Origin: Gaeumannomyces sp. JS-464
Taxonomy: Eukaryota; Ascomycota; Sordariomycetes; Magnaporthales; Magnaporthaceae
Assembly (NCBI GenBank): GCA_002197995.1
Contig: NGZR01000004.1
Location: 5,022,001 to 5,086,000, forward strand
DNA: 64,000 nucleotides
Reading direction: 5' to 3'
The number at the start of each line of letters is the position of its first letter. Positions within the stretch are counted from its first letter, which is position 1. A program made the position numbers and the translations under genes. This document shows positions 1 to 11,446 of the stretch, piece by piece. The notes beneath the pieces are model-generated. The model was not told the DNA's origin, ran no database searches, and saw only the letters and a program-made list of their open reading frames with translations.

Positions 1-2241
1 AAGCGCATTTGGCTCTCTTCCAGTCCCTCAACAGGCTGGTGCCACTGACGGCCTCGGGCCACTAGCGCGCGGCCTTCGATGCGGGCGGCAGTGGACAGAT
101 CTCGCGGCCCCGAGCTGAGGGCCCGGGAGCTATTGGCAGCCAACGGCCTGGTGCCGGGCCAACAATGGCAACTCGAGCAACAGGGCTCCTGAGAGGCAGC
201 CTCGGGGCCCAGGGGTTGAAACTACAGGATTCGGTTCTCGCACGCGCCAGAACGGACACATGCAGCGCGGCAGCGGTAGGCAATCTCGTCCCCTCTCTCA
301 CAAATTCCTAATATTCCTACGTTTAGCTGACATTGGCATCGCCATTAGACTCCTCCGACAACGCCGGGGCGCCTACGAGCTCTACTTGGAGCCACTAGGC
401 GGGCACTCCCCGCCAAGCTCACGCGTCTCAAGGGGCCGTAGGGACCGCCGAGATGCCGTAAAATTTCCATGTCAGGCTCCTGCCTGAGCGACTGCGCTTC
501 AGACCCTCGCCGCACGAGCCCATGGACAGCGAGCCGCTAACGCAGATTCGATGCTCGACCGGTTCTGTGGGGAGTCGTCTGATGCCATCCCGCTTGAGAC
601 ACGTTGGACGGCCCACTTCGGACGAGGGACCTACGCTATCGAACACGACCCTTGTGCGCCACCGGGAGCCTAGCCTGCATCCCGGACGACCTCGACTGAT
701 GCACCTCGCCTTCTCAGCCGATGTATCGATACGTCGACATTTGGGGTGGCTGACATGCTCTTTTTGATTTTCACCGCTGCGTTTGTTTTCCCTTGCTGTT
801 ATTTTCGTTACTTCTTTTTCCTCATCACCCATGGTATGACCTTGTAATTTGCTTTTCCTCACCCTTTCTGCTCTGCTGCACCCGGGCGCCGGGTGCTTCT
901 CTTGGCATTCTCCGACTGCACTACGGCCAAAGCAGACGACGACTACGCTAGCTCACCCCCACGAGAGGGCATGGGAGAACGGGTGCGAGTTCTTCCCCAT
1001 ACGCCACGGCGCCTGGCACGACCCATACGCCCGTGCCGTGGCCTGTACACCATCTTGACCGCCGATGTCCTCACGAAGCGATAACGAGACACTTATACTA
1101 TACCCAAGATCACTGGTTGACGACAAAAAAAAAAGGCGCGAAGAAGCCTAGAGAGGAGAAGACGAGACGACTGAACGAAAGTTGGAAATTTGTTCAGATG
1201 AAAGAAGACGGAAATTGGATTCCTGGATAAGGACATAACGTCACTTGATACACAAGTCTTGGGCAACCACACGACTCGTCACCAAACGTCCGAGCATGCT
1301 TGTCGATGAGCCCTGCTCCTTTGGTGGCAAAGCATCACGACGAACGAAACCGACGGGGAGCATCATCGCCCTCTCGAGCACCCGACAGCTTGACTGCTGG
1401 CCTGGCCTGCTGAGCGGCGCACGCCGTTGTCACCAACCCCGGCCGGCCGCCCCATCCACCGCCACCTCGAATTAGATCGGGATCGTCTCCCGCGATCTCG
1501 ACGGCATCTCGGGGTGTCTTCCGGGCTTGGCTTACAGCCTCGGTGCTTTGAGGGCCTCTTGCTGCTGCTTCCCCATTCACCTGCCACACATCGGCCTTAT
1601 AACGATTTCCACGCTGTTACGACGTGATGTTTAGATGGTTATGTCACATCCTTCCCCTCACGCTAGCCTGGGCCTCCGGTGCTCTGCCATCTTGCACTAG
1701 TCGCGGGACACGCCGACTAGTCGAGATTGCACGACACTGGACGCTTTCCTGGCTGAGGGGAGGCATGCCTGTATCACATCACAAGAGTGCGCGCTGCACA
1801 CTAACCCACGCATTTCACCCCCGCACAACCACCTAATAATATATTGCTACAAAAGTCATGCTTGTCGTTATTTTACCTCTTCCCCAATCGAACCCAACCT
1901 GTTTGACCCCCTTGTTTTTTAATGTCACGGATACACTGTTTCTTATCTCTCCCTTGCCTCATGTCCTGTCTTTGGCAGGCATCGAAGGTGAAGTTACCAC
2001 ATTAACCAACAGCTTGGAAGCGACGGCCGTTGGTGCCTGGGGCTTGGGCGGTGCGAGATATGCACCGGTGACTTTGGATATTGGAGACCATTATTTAAAT
2101 TAGCGTCCCGTGCTTTACTTTTTCGCTCGTTTCTCTTGGCTTGCTGATCATCCCAATATCGTCATTTCTTCATGTGTTTCTGTCATACGATTTAACCATT
2201 TCACTTTGGACGAGTTAAATCTTGCGCAAGTTCCTCGGCTT

Positions 2242-2272
<31 letters not shown>

Positions 2273-2672
2273 GCCGTATCTACATTGGTGGTGCCATCTC
2301 TCTCTTTGTCTTTTGCTGTGCTGCTAGTTTATTTACCTACCACTGCTATTAATAGTCTCCTTGTTTGCTCTACTCCCCAACCTGACGCTGCTGATGATAA
2401 CGAGGGAATGTGAATGATGGTGGAGTGGACAGGTCGTATGACATTCTCGTTCGGCTTGTTTGTCTTTTGCGTCGACTTGTGTGATACGATTGCACCTTTG
2501 TCGAGCTCGGAGTTGCACTTCTAGATCATTCGGTGTTATGGCGGGTTTTTACAACAATTGTACCCAGCACAGGCTAGCTCCTCCTACAGCCAAATCGAAC
2601 CAAAGCGATGCACAGCCACGCCTCCCGCTTTTTACCATGGTGCTGACAGTGTCACCTCATCAACAGCAGCCT
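1..2672. other. Intergenic, no supported gene
   Basis: This stretch lies beyond the 3' end of the kelch gene. Several short open frames exist on both strands, but none shows a recognisable domain, a signal peptide or a consistent intron model. It carries the 28-T run listed separately. I see nothing else I can support. Confidence 0.5.
2245..2272. repeat. 28-base poly-T run
   Basis: A pure run of 28 T in intergenic DNA. A mirror-image run of 28 A lies at 29737-29764. It may be a microsatellite or the tail of an old retroposon, but no target duplication was recognised. Confidence 0.9.
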
Positions 2673-3785
2673 CTAGCATCTCGGCGGCCAGAACACGTCG
2701 AACCTGTCAACCGCGGCGCCGCCCTGGCGGACACCGCCCCCGGGCACGTAGACACCGCCGTCGGCCAGCGCGACGGCCCAGGACCCGTGGCGCGGCAGCT
2801 GCATGGGCGCGAGGCGCTCCCAGCTGTCTGCGCGCACGTCGTACGCCTCGGCGTCGGGGAAGACGCCGCCGGACCCGTTGGCCGGGTTGCCCTCGCCGCC
2901 AAAGGTGTAGATCCTTGCGCCCACGGCGGCGGCCGCGACGCCGCCGCGGGCCGTCGGCATCCTGCCGGGCCTGACGGCCCAGCCGGCGGCGAGGTCGGCG
3001 AGGTCCAGGGCGAAGACGGTGTCCTTGACGTTGTTCTGCCCCCAGCGCCGGCCGCCGAGCACGTATAGGGTGCCGTCGACGGCGGCGGACCCGGCGTGGT
3101 CGCGCGCCTCGGGCATGGTGGCGGCGGCGGCGGGCAGGGCGGAGGCGGGCAGCCAGGCGTCGGCGGCGATGTCATAGGCGACGACGCTGTCGATGGTGTC
3201 CTGCGGGATCAGGCGCAGCATGCCGCCGGCCAGGTAGATGCGGCCGCCGTGGGACGCGACGGCGGCGCTGCCGCGGGCCAGGGAGGCCGGGGCTGGGGAG
3301 AGGGCGCGCCACTGCGGGCCGGCGGTGGTGGTGGTGGTGGCGGCGGCGGCCCCGAGGGAGGAGATGCGGTCGAGGACGTAGCTCTTGCCCGTGGCGACCC
3401 AGTTGCCGTCGGCGTCGGGCTCGAGGCCGCCGAGGAGGTAGAGCGAGTCGTCGACGACGACGGTGTTGGGGTGGTTCACGGCGAAGGGCAGAGGGGGCCC
3501 AAGGGCCCACTGGGAGGTTTCCGTGTTGAAGAGCTGGAACATGTCGGTGGTGGCCCAGTCGGAGGGGGAGTTGCCGCCGCCACCGCCCGGGGCGGGGATT
3601 ATGCCGCCGACCAGGGCGAGGGTGGTGCCGTTGAGGGCTACGGCTGTGTGCTCCTGGCGGGGCTGGAGGGCGATTGGGGTGAGGGACTGCCAGTGGCCGA
3701 GATTGGCGGTTTTGGGGACGATGGGGGTTGCGGAGGCGCAGAGGGCTAGGGCCCAGAGGGCGGTGGTGGTGCGGATGGAGGGCAT
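2673..3785 (-). CDS. Secreted kelch-repeat protein
   Basis: A single-exon gene of 370 residues. The N-terminus (MPSIRTTTALWALALCASATP) is a classical secretion signal, so the product is probably extracellular. The rest is a kelch beta-propeller: successive blades begin with hydrophobic-GG motifs such as LALVGGI, LYLLGGL, IYLAGGM, LYVLGGR, IYTFGGE and VYVPGGG, spaced about 50 residues apart, giving roughly six blades. Fungal proteins of this shape are often labelled galactose oxidase-like, but the copper-radical catalytic part is not evident here, so I call it only a propeller protein. Ala/Gly-rich insertions separate some blades. The start is the only ATG followed by the signal sequence. Long open frames on the opposite strand are shadows of the GC-rich codon use. 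Confidence 0.85.
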   Translation of the reverse strand: MPSIRTTTALWALALCASATPIVPKTANLGHWQSLTPIALQPRQEHTAVALNGTTLALVGGIIPAPGGGGGNSPSDWATTDMFQLFNTETSQWALGPPLPFAVNHPNTVVVDDSLYLLGGLEPDADGNWVATGKSYVLDRISSLGAAAATTTTTAGPQWRALSPAPASLARGSAAVASHGGRIYLAGGMLRLIPQDTIDSVVAYDIAADAWLPASALPAAAATMPEARDHAGSAAVDGTLYVLGGRRWGQNNVKDTVFALDLADLAAGWAVRPGRMPTARGGVAAAAVGARIYTFGGEGNPANGSGGVFPDAEAYDVRADSWERLAPMQLPRHGSWAVALADGGVYVPGGGVRQGGAAVDRFDVFWPPRC

Positions 3786-4682
3786 GGTTGGGGGTTTGAG
3801 GGGAGGGCGGTTTAGGATATGGAGGTGGAGATGTCGATGCTCATGATCATGGTGTTTTTTTTCCCTTGAACAAGTCGAGGGGACAGTCGCTATTTATCAT
3901 GTTCGCAGAAATCATACTCATGGCAGAATGCCGCTGGGCAATATCTGTAATGCATCGCATTGGTGTGGGGGAAAGGTAGCATCCGTCCAGGGCAGCATCT
4001 CGCTTTGGAGGGCTGGAGAGGGGAAACCTCCCGCGTCAGCAGCTGAGCTGTCTAGCGAGGCCGGCGCCGCAGGTAACGGAAGCGATCGGCCGTCGGCATG
4101 CCGAGAAGGGTTGTCAATCAGTACCTACCTCTATGTGGCTTAGCCTCCCTCTCGCGTGGCTGCCAAGTGCCGACGTCAAAGGGCGCGGTGGGGCCTGGCG
4201 TCGGTGGTTGGTCGCCGCCGTTGGTCCCGTGTCGGCGCTGCGGCCCAAGGCCGAGAGGACGAGCTGCTTACGTACGACCGTGGGAGACTAGGGACGGAGG
4301 GATTTGGTCGCCGTGTTGGTAATGGTGTTAATTGTGGCAGGGGCTAAGGCTGGAAGGTGAAGTGGTGGCCTTGCTTCGGGTGTTTGACACGAAAATGGCT
4401 TGGCTGCACCTGCCTTCAACGTCCTGTCTGGTCCATTGCCCCTTCCCTCCACGTGCTTCCATGCCACTACCACTAGACACGTAGCATCCTCCAAAAGTTA
4501 CGGGGTTTTTTTTTCTTTCCGTGCTTCTTCCTCTTTTTCTTTTCCTTCCCAATATACCCACCAAAGCATCTCCCCAAAACATCCTGCCAGGACAGGTAAC
4601 TACCTACCTACCTAACCAGGTCAGGTAACCAGGCCAGCTATGCCATCAACAGCGTATCGCCAGGACAAACCAGAACGTTAGC
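3786..4682. other. Intergenic, upstream of kelch gene
   Basis: Divergent intergenic space between the kelch gene (minus) and the broken 2EXR gene (plus). It holds short repeats of the type acctaccta and aggtaac around 4595-4635, also met elsewhere in the window. No gene is supported. Confidence 0.5.
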
Positions 4683-6127
4683 ATGGATAACAAGAAAGCA
4701 CTGCCCGGCGAGGCCGACACCGCTGCTGCTGCTGGGCCTCGCTTCACATGCTTCTCCAAACTCCCTAAAGAGGCACGACAGGCCGTCTGGCGCTTCACTC
4801 TCCCCTTAACCAGCATCTCCGGGTTGACTCCAGCTTCCACAGAGGCCTGTTGTGCAAGCGCGGCATTGACTTGACCCATCAGGCCGGTATGGACCCCGCC
4901 GTAGTGGGCCCTTGCCAGAGCCCTCTGCGCAGACCGACGCGCCGAGTCCCGCCACTTCGCCTTGTCCACGGGCGGCCGCTTCTGGGACCTCGAGCCTAGC
5001 GTCTGCCCAGGAGTTAGAGACTTTATCCTGCTGGAAAAAATAGACAGATGTCTACCGAATAAGCGCTTCTGGCTCACTCCTGCCACCGATTGCATCGTTC
5101 TTCCTTCGTCGGTGTGCTCGTTCTGGCAGAGTATCAGCCGCTGGCCCGTGGTCGAGGTGCTCGACTGCGTCTTTGGTGGTGTTTCCCCTCACCGCCGCTA
5201 TGCCGTCCCGCCGCCGCCACCCGCTCCGCCAATCCCAGAAGGTGCCGGAGTTGCCTTCCACCGCCGGCTCTTCCAAGGCTACATGCTCTTTCACCCTACC
5301 TCCCAAGGCAACGCCACACCTCTAGGACGCGTGCCGCCCTTTTTCGATTTCTGGAACACCTGTCGCCCGGCCTCGACTTCACCCTGCTCCTCGAAACCTT
5401 TGACGTGCACCTTCTTCTAGAGGAGGCCGCTGCTGTCGGGTGGCCATCAGAAGGCGACGGGGCCGAAGACCATAGTGAACTTGTCGACATTGCCGACACC
5501 GCGAGAATGAAGACAATGTGCGCTTGCGCGCGGAAACGCACTTTCAGGGACCCGTTCGGCTACGGCGAGGCTTCGAGGCGCCTCATTCAGAAGCAAGCCC
5601 TAGTCCTGGAGTACCTTCTCAGCGCCATCAGCGCCATCGACGCCCCAGCACCGGACCAGCGGTCGCATCCCGGCGCCGTGTGGAACTGTGTCAAAAAGGC
5701 CTACTTGGACTTTGGTGTTTGCGAGGACGTCTGGTGCCTTGACGGACAACCTACGCCTCCTCGGTATCACCCAGCCAGTAATCTCGGCGATACGGTCTGG
5801 ACCCCCGTCGCCGCGCCAAAGCGATCCGCTGGCAGGAGTTCCGATGCAGCAGTCGCTTCTGCCTCTCCCAGCGGCGCGCAGACAACAATGACGCCGCTGC
5901 CGCTATGCCTCCAGCCAGATGTGAACACCTTGCACCCTGACCGCGACAGGATGCCGGTTACATTCAGGGTGATGGTGGGATTCCGCCGCTGCCCTATGAC
6001 CAATGTTTCGCTAAACGGTATCCGGTTCGAGCACGCGGTCATCTCGGGCGATTGGCGCAGTCACCCGCCGACCCCTGAACAGGTGACGATCTCTGATGAG
6101 GGCTCTGATGAGGGCTCCGAGAATTGA
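4683..6127 (+). pseudogene. Broken 2EXR-domain (F-box-like) protein
   Basis: The start codon opens with MDNKKALPG and then FTCFSKLPKEARQAVWRFTLP, which matches the start of the fungal 2EXR domain (aromatic, LP.E.R..IW..ALP). The same frame is stopped by TGA at 4872-4874 and TAG about 13 codons later. Beyond these, family-like sequence resumes (ALARALCADRRAESRHFAL, then a CIVLP block near 5095). Near 5340 it moves to another frame, which stays open to 6127 and ends in a Ser/Asp/Glu tail. No single intron model removes both stops and the frame change, so I read it as a decayed gene. The later half (an AISAIDAP...WNCVKKAYLDFG region) is plausible protein without a recognised domain. An intact version would be about 440 residues. 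Function of 2EXR proteins is unknown. Confidence 0.55.
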
Positions 6128-6426
6128 GGTAGCTGTTATGATATTTGAAGCGATGTACTACTTTCTTTAGCAAATGGAAGACGGGCAGCGCATCTGAGAG
6201 ACAGAACGCAGGACTCAAGCTCCGCGGACCAATATCTACGCAGTGCCACCTACTCCTCTATGCGTGGTCCGCCGACCCCGTTTGCATGGGGACCCATGAA
6301 ACTCGGCGGAACTACCTGCCGCGGCACAGGAGGGTTTGCTCTTCTCCAAGCACGCCTCAGCTCGGCGATCTCGTCGGCCCCGGGATGGCCATCCTCCGGT
6401 GTCATCTCGAGCTGCACAAAGTACTC

Positions 6427-7218
6427 CTAGGTTACGGTAAAAACGGACAGGGGCAGCGCATCATAAAAGTCATCGTCCTTGTTCAACAGCACGGTGCACA
6501 GCCCGCCGCCTACGTGGCTCCTCTGCAGCAGCTCCATGGGCGTCGGCCTGTCGGACTCGTCCATGCCGATGGGCTCCAGGTGCCAGCCCTCGGTTTCGTC
6601 CCAGGCACCGCCCTGCTCGGTGGCGCCGCTCAGCGGGCAGATGTGCATAGTGGCGTGCTCGGTGTGGTTGCGCTCGACCAGGCGGTCGACCAGTATGACG
6701 TCGTCGAGGTCCTCGCGGCCGCCCAGCTGGATGATGACCATGCGCGGCGCCGACATCCCGGGCACGCTGCCGCGCGCGACGTCGCGCATCACGCGCACCG
6801 CCTCGGCCCAGCAGGCGGGGATCAGGCCAGAGCGCGGGATGCGGAGGCTCGCGGAGTGGCCGCGGTCGCCGGGCGGGTGCACCTGGAAGTCGGAGTGGGT
6901 GCGCTTGCCCAGTATGACCCAGCCGGCCGTCAGGTCGATCCAGCCCACCATGTAGCGCGGTATTATGTCGCTGTTCCAGCCGGCGTCCCACCAGAGCGTG
7001 GACGTGACCTCGAACGCACAGAGCATGTGCGCCCGGTCGAACGGGTCCGCCTCGGCGCCGTCCGCCAGCATGTCCCACGTCGCCTGCTGCATGCGCGTCG
7101 GCAGCTCGGGGACTGGATACACTGTTATCTTGTAGTAGCTCAGCATGGTCTCGTAGGGCCAGGGCCCGTCGCGTACCGGGTCGTTGCCGGGGCGGGGGAC
7201 GCTGTGTTCGGAGCCCAT
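6427..7218 (-). CDS. Hypothetical protein, 263 residues
   Basis: An uninterrupted open frame with GC-rich codon use like its neighbours and a good TATA box about 110 bp upstream of the ATG (listed separately), which is why I accept it. The protein is rich in Trp, His and Asp, has no signal peptide and no membrane segment, and I do not recognise a domain. Stretches such as YMVGWIDLTAGWVILGK and APRMVIIQLGGREDLDDV look like beta-rich globular sequence. A 371-codon open frame on the opposite strand covers it and is judged a shadow. It could be a lineage-specific gene. Function unknown. Confidence 0.6.
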   Translation of the reverse strand: MGSEHSVPRPGNDPVRDGPWPYETMLSYYKITVYPVPELPTRMQQATWDMLADGAEADPFDRAHMLCAFEVTSTLWWDAGWNSDIIPRYMVGWIDLTAGWVILGKRTHSDFQVHPPGDRGHSASLRIPRSGLIPACWAEAVRVMRDVARGSVPGMSAPRMVIIQLGGREDLDDVILVDRLVERNHTEHATMHICPLSGATEQGGAWDETEGWHLEPIGMDESDRPTPMELLQRSHVGGGLCTVLLNKDDDFYDALPLSVFTVT

Positions 7219-7324
7219 TGTGCCCTCCTGTTTTGCGAGATAGTGATGCTGGCTGGGTAAGTGAATGCTGTTTGTTGATGGTTTTCCTGGCTATGGGGGA
7301 CAGGGAGAGAGCCATGTTGAGGGG

Positions 7325-7332
7325 TTTATATA
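7325..7332 (-). promoter_or_regulatory. TATA box for the 263-residue gene
   Basis: TATATAAA on the minus strand, roughly 110 bp before the start at 7218, the usual distance in this window. Confidence 0.55.
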
Positions 7333-7677
7333 GTTGCAGTCGAGATGAAGGTGACACACTCGTGGCCGGTCAACTCGAACGCAGCTACACAAGTGATGCC
7401 GTCAAGCAGCCAACTAACAATCATTGCCAACGCGGGAATGCGACGTGTCTCGTTCGTCAACCCGTTCGTCTATCAATTCACTGACCATCTGCCGGCCTAT
7501 CACCAGGTAATAACAAGCTCGATCCAATAATCATGATTCGGAGAGAAGGGAAAGTCACTTGGACAGGTTCCAAAATCCCTTGTCTACATTTCACGCTGGA
7601 ATTTATGAGCCATCGACCCCCCTCACAGATCGCTTACCTCGATTGTGCGGTTCCCGAACCGTCCTTTTACAAAGCTT

Positions 7678-7975
7678 TTAAGGGCGTTCAAGCACTACGA
7701 ACCCGCTGTCTCCCTCGCACGAGCACTTCTCCGTACATGTCTCAGAAGGCGCAATTTCGTCGGCCTCGGGCGACATCAGGTCGACGCCACTGCTGCCGCC
7801 ACGCCCGCGCCTCCCAGCCCGCTGCTGCCGGTTCTGGTTCTGCTGCCAGCGACGGCCGATAAAGTCCCTCTGGCCCCTCCCGACCCTCCCCTGCAGCGGC
7901 GGCGGCGGGGGCGGCCGGAACAGGCCGGCCCTGGTCCCGAACTGCCCCTCGGCCTCGCCGTCGTCGGCCTCGTCG

Positions 7976-8011
<36 letters not shown>

Positions 8012-8975
8012 GGCGGCGGCGGCGGCGCGCACCCGCCCATGGCGTCGCGGTCTAGCAGGTCCGAGACGGCGTCGACTTTTACGAAGCTGTTTCCTGACGA
8101 CGAGCTCGCGTAGCTGCTGCTGCTGATGCTGGCGAGCGTCATGACGCTCGCGCTCGACAGGCGCCGCTGCGCCTCGGACGCCACCTGCGCCGCCACCTCG
8201 GCCGCGACCGCCTCGACGGCCGCCCTCGACGGCGCCGGGGCGAGGCCCGCAAACGGACTGGGTGGGGCTGCGGACACGAGGCGGTGGGCATCGCCGCGCC
8301 GGCGCGCCCACTCGTTGTGCGCCCAGTGGCCGGCCGGGAACCGGGGCGAGAGGTCGGCGGCTGTGATCTCGTCGTAGCTGGACGCTGGGGACGCTGGCGT
8401 CGGGCCGCTGGTGGGGTTAAAAACTGGTCGTCAGCGCGTATCGTGATAGGGGGTGGAGGAGGGGGGCGGTGCAGGGTCGGTCTGATCGTGGGGGAGGCAG
8501 AGAGGGTCGGTGGCGCTGCTGCTGGGTTTCTGATCTAGTCTGGTTCGTACGGGAGGCCAAATGGGACTGGGTCGCTGTTGCTGTTAGAAGCTACCGACGC
8601 GTCATCGGCAGCAGAGCCGGGGTTCGCGTCGCCGGCCAGGGCGGCGCTGCCGTCGGGCTGGAGGACGCCGGGCGGGTTGCCCCTGGAGGAGTAGCCGAGA
8701 AACAAGGCGGCTAGGGACTTTTCGAGCTGCCGGTGGATCATGTCCTGCAGGCAAGGCGTGGGATTCTGCGGGCGGAGACCGGTCACTCCTCTTGGCCGCC
8801 GGCCTTCTCCTACCGGGGCCGCTTGGCCCCTTGAGCCATCTCGCGCCATACTGGAAGGGCTGCTGGCCTGGGCCCGGCTTTTCTCCGCACTGGAGATGGA
8901 ATTGGATGTTCCCTTTTTGGAGCTCGAGCGGGACTTGCTGTGGTGCCTGTTGGGACTCTCGTCTCCGCCACCCAT
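7678..8975 (-). CDS. Low-complexity polyQ protein, hypothetical
   Basis: Two exons can be joined on the minus strand: 8975-8551 and 8407-7678, with an intron of 143 bp (donor GTACGA, acceptor CCACCAG). The phase closes exactly and gives about 384 residues. The N-terminal part is Ser/Arg/Lys rich (HHSKSRSSSKKG) and probably disordered. The middle holds an Ala-rich helix-prone segment, then a Pro run followed by 11 Gln. An Arg/Gly-rich patch (RAGRRGRGG) sits near the C-terminus. There is no signal peptide and no known domain. An RGG-like patch with polyQ would fit a nuclear or RNA-associated disordered protein, but that is inference. The start is the ATG before MGGGDESPNRHH; an extra upstream exon cannot be excluded. 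Confidence 0.55.
7978..8010 (-). repeat. CAG/CTG triplet run encoding 11 Gln
   Basis: Eleven uninterrupted CTG units on the plus strand, read as CAG (Gln) in the minus-strand gene. Directly next to it are CGG repeats encoding a Pro run. Confidence 0.9.
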
Positions 8976-9963
8976 TTTTGTGTTCGAGATGTGATTTCAG
9001 GTGCAAACAATTACGCTCAGGCGGCACTTTGTGCACTGAATTCTACTTGCTTGTCGTCTAGAGCATTCCTTTTGGAAGAGCAGGCTGTTTTTAAATACCC
9101 GTTCTGTCTAGAAGTTACTAACGTTGACTAGGCGAGGGGGAGCATGAGAGTCGATGCATAGTAGGGGTGAACAAAGCGTATTATTGTCATGTCTAGTCAC
9201 TGGCACACGGAGTGACCCCCTCCTGCACACCGCATGCGCTGTCCGCCTGCCACGGAGAGCTGAGATCCTCTGCCGTTCCACCGCCTTGACGCAATTTCTG
9301 TATTACCGGAACGTGATGGAGGGCCCGGTGTGCTGGATCATGATGCGCCTCCCTGCAGCGGTTCGCCTAATCCGATAAGATCTACATACGCGCCCGCCAT
9401 GGTCGGGATGAAAAGCTGCAGATGCAGCGTGCCTCTGGTATGGCTGGCGAAGCAGCCCAGCACGTGCTGGCAATCCGCTGACGGTCATGTTTGGCACGTA
9501 TTTTACCTTTGGCCCCGCCGTCGTCCTACCTCAGGCGTTTCTAGATTTTCCAGCTTTCTCCCGAACTTCTGCCGGCCAGCAGAGCCCCCTGATCCGTACC
9601 CGCGGAAGCTTTGATCATGGAGGCAGACCTTGAAGCTTGGCGTCGCTCGCCTTTCAGGATGTCCCCATCAGGGGTTGTGGTCAAAGCCATCGGGAGCCTC
9701 GCGAGCTGCGCCAGATCCTCAATACCATCTACGCCGAACGGCGAATCCACCATGTATCGCTTGGGGGCGCCCCAACCATCCTCTGGCTCTACGCCTTACG
9801 TAGTATTTTCGCGGTCGAGGGTTGTTAACGACTACACCTAAAATATAATGCCCGGAACCTCTAGTGGAAGGTTGCCGGATGCTCACGGGCTGACGGGCTC
9901 GCGTGACCAAACCTCCAGGCCCGCGCAACTGCTCACGCCGAAGCCCCGCTGGACTCCGGCAGG
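8976..9963. other. Intergenic, nothing recognised
   Basis: About 1 kb between the polyQ gene and the relic at 9964. Short open frames only; no motif supported. Confidence 0.5.
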
Positions 9964-10631
9964 ATGGCCGAGGATGTGACGAACCCGGCCAGCATGGGCG
10001 AGCACCACGCGCTTCTCGACGTGTGGTTCCCGGTCAAGGCCGAGGCCTACACCACATACCCACCTACGAGGAGGACGAGCTGTTCCGCACCGTGCCGGAG
10101 CTTATACCGGGACCTCGCAATTGCTGCCCGAGGAGCACGACACGCCTGTCACCCGCAGCGTCCTCCAGATGCTCCAGGTCTACCACATCCTCACCATCGT
10201 CATTTACAACGGGGACGGCAGCGCTGCCAACGGCCGCAGCCGCTGCTACGCCACCGCGGCACCCAGCACGTACGACCGCTACGGGGCTTAGCCGCACCCT
10301 GCCGCCGCACATCCAAGTCCGGGACTTTATGCGGCGCGCCGGCCTGGACCGCAGCCTGCTCGGCGCCCCTGTTCTGGCCCTCGTGGCCCGACGGGTCCGG
10401 GTTCGACGAGCTCATGTGGCTCCTGCTCGACCACTCGACTTTTACGGGCGTTGCCCATCCCGGCCACGTTCTGGGACCACTGCGTGCCGCCGCACCCCAC
10501 CTGTGGCCCCAGGAACCTGAACTACATCATGCTGGAGAGGGGGCGGCGGTTTGGGTTCGGCCCGGGGGATGCCAGGCACATCACTCCCTTTTGTGGCGGG
10601 GCTCGCTGGTGGCTGGTCTGAATGATGTTTA
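9964..10631 (+). pseudogene. Gene relic spread over three frames
   Basis: Protein-like sequence runs through all three forward frames in turn. It opens with MAEDVTNPASMGEHHALLDVW and continues in another frame with TYPTYEEDELFRTVPELI. A third frame has EEHDTPVTRSVLQMLQVYHI ending at a TAG near 10290, and then the frame changes again through DFMRRAGLDRSLLGAP, FWPSWPDGSGFDELMWLLLD and a terminal block starting FWDHCVPPHP. Codon use is like neighbouring genes, which is why I take it as a former gene of about 220 residues and not chance. At least three frame changes are needed. I do not recognise the family. Confidence 0.4.
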
Positions 10632-11238
10632 AAGACTCCAGAGTGTTAAGAGTAATAGATTTGGTGAAAAATTACTTAATTTTAACACAATTTCTGTCTG
10701 CCGTTGGGTAGGGAGCCGCTTTACAAATAAAAATTTGATCTTCCCCGACATAACTGGGGCTGAGGACACTGGAACCTGGCACCCGGGATGCTTTAAAAAA
10801 TAGAAATGGCACAAAAGAAACTAGCACCATTAAAAATCATGCAGGAAACTCTTTCCTATACAGGAGCACCACACAAAAATTCATACAGCAATTTCTCTCC
10901 TCCGTCCCGTACTCTTATTCTGAAGACATATGTCTGTCGTCATTATTAGCTCGAAACCATAAGCGCCTATTTTCATAGTTGCTTATTAAGCAGGTCTCGC
11001 GGTTGCCCTAAAAAGGAGTGAGGAGCGTCTATCCTCAGCATGAAGTCTGGTAGTTTTCCGGCGAATGGATGGCCCATTACAAGTTCCTTTGTGACCGTCA
11101 CACAACATCAACAGTAAGCCCACCGCCTCACATAGCCTTCATCAGGCCGAGAAGCAGCCCAAACCTCAATCTTACCCTTTTTTGTTCTTTTCAATAGTGC
11201 TTATAGCTTAATACCTCGCCCATCACAACCGGCTCAAA
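10632..11238. other. AT-richer intergenic stretch
   Basis: About 600 bp visibly richer in A and T than the surroundings, between two dead genes. Such DNA can mark a repeat-derived or gene-poor compartment. No element ends were found. Confidence 0.45.
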
Positions 11239-11410
11239 ATGCGGTGTGAAATATGCGGTAACCTCAATGTTGGGGGATAGCTTCCCGAAAAGTATCGGGC
11301 GGTGCTGCCTCCCCCTCCTCACCGACACAATCACAGGCCCAAGTTAGACTGGCGCGAGCTCGTCGAGGCTGCTGATCGGTGCTACATATGCGCCGTCCTC
11401 TTGTCAGGCT

Positions 11411-11446
<36 letters not shown>

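Noticed and set aside
3096..3749. Gly-rich 217-codon plus-strand frame over the kelch gene
   Set aside because: Shadow of the kelch gene; the Gly runs are the complement of Pro/Ala codons.
6145..7260. 371-codon plus-strand frame over the 263-residue gene
   Set aside because: Antisense composition (His/Ala/Val/Arg-rich) and no promoter, while the minus strand has a TATA box at the right place.
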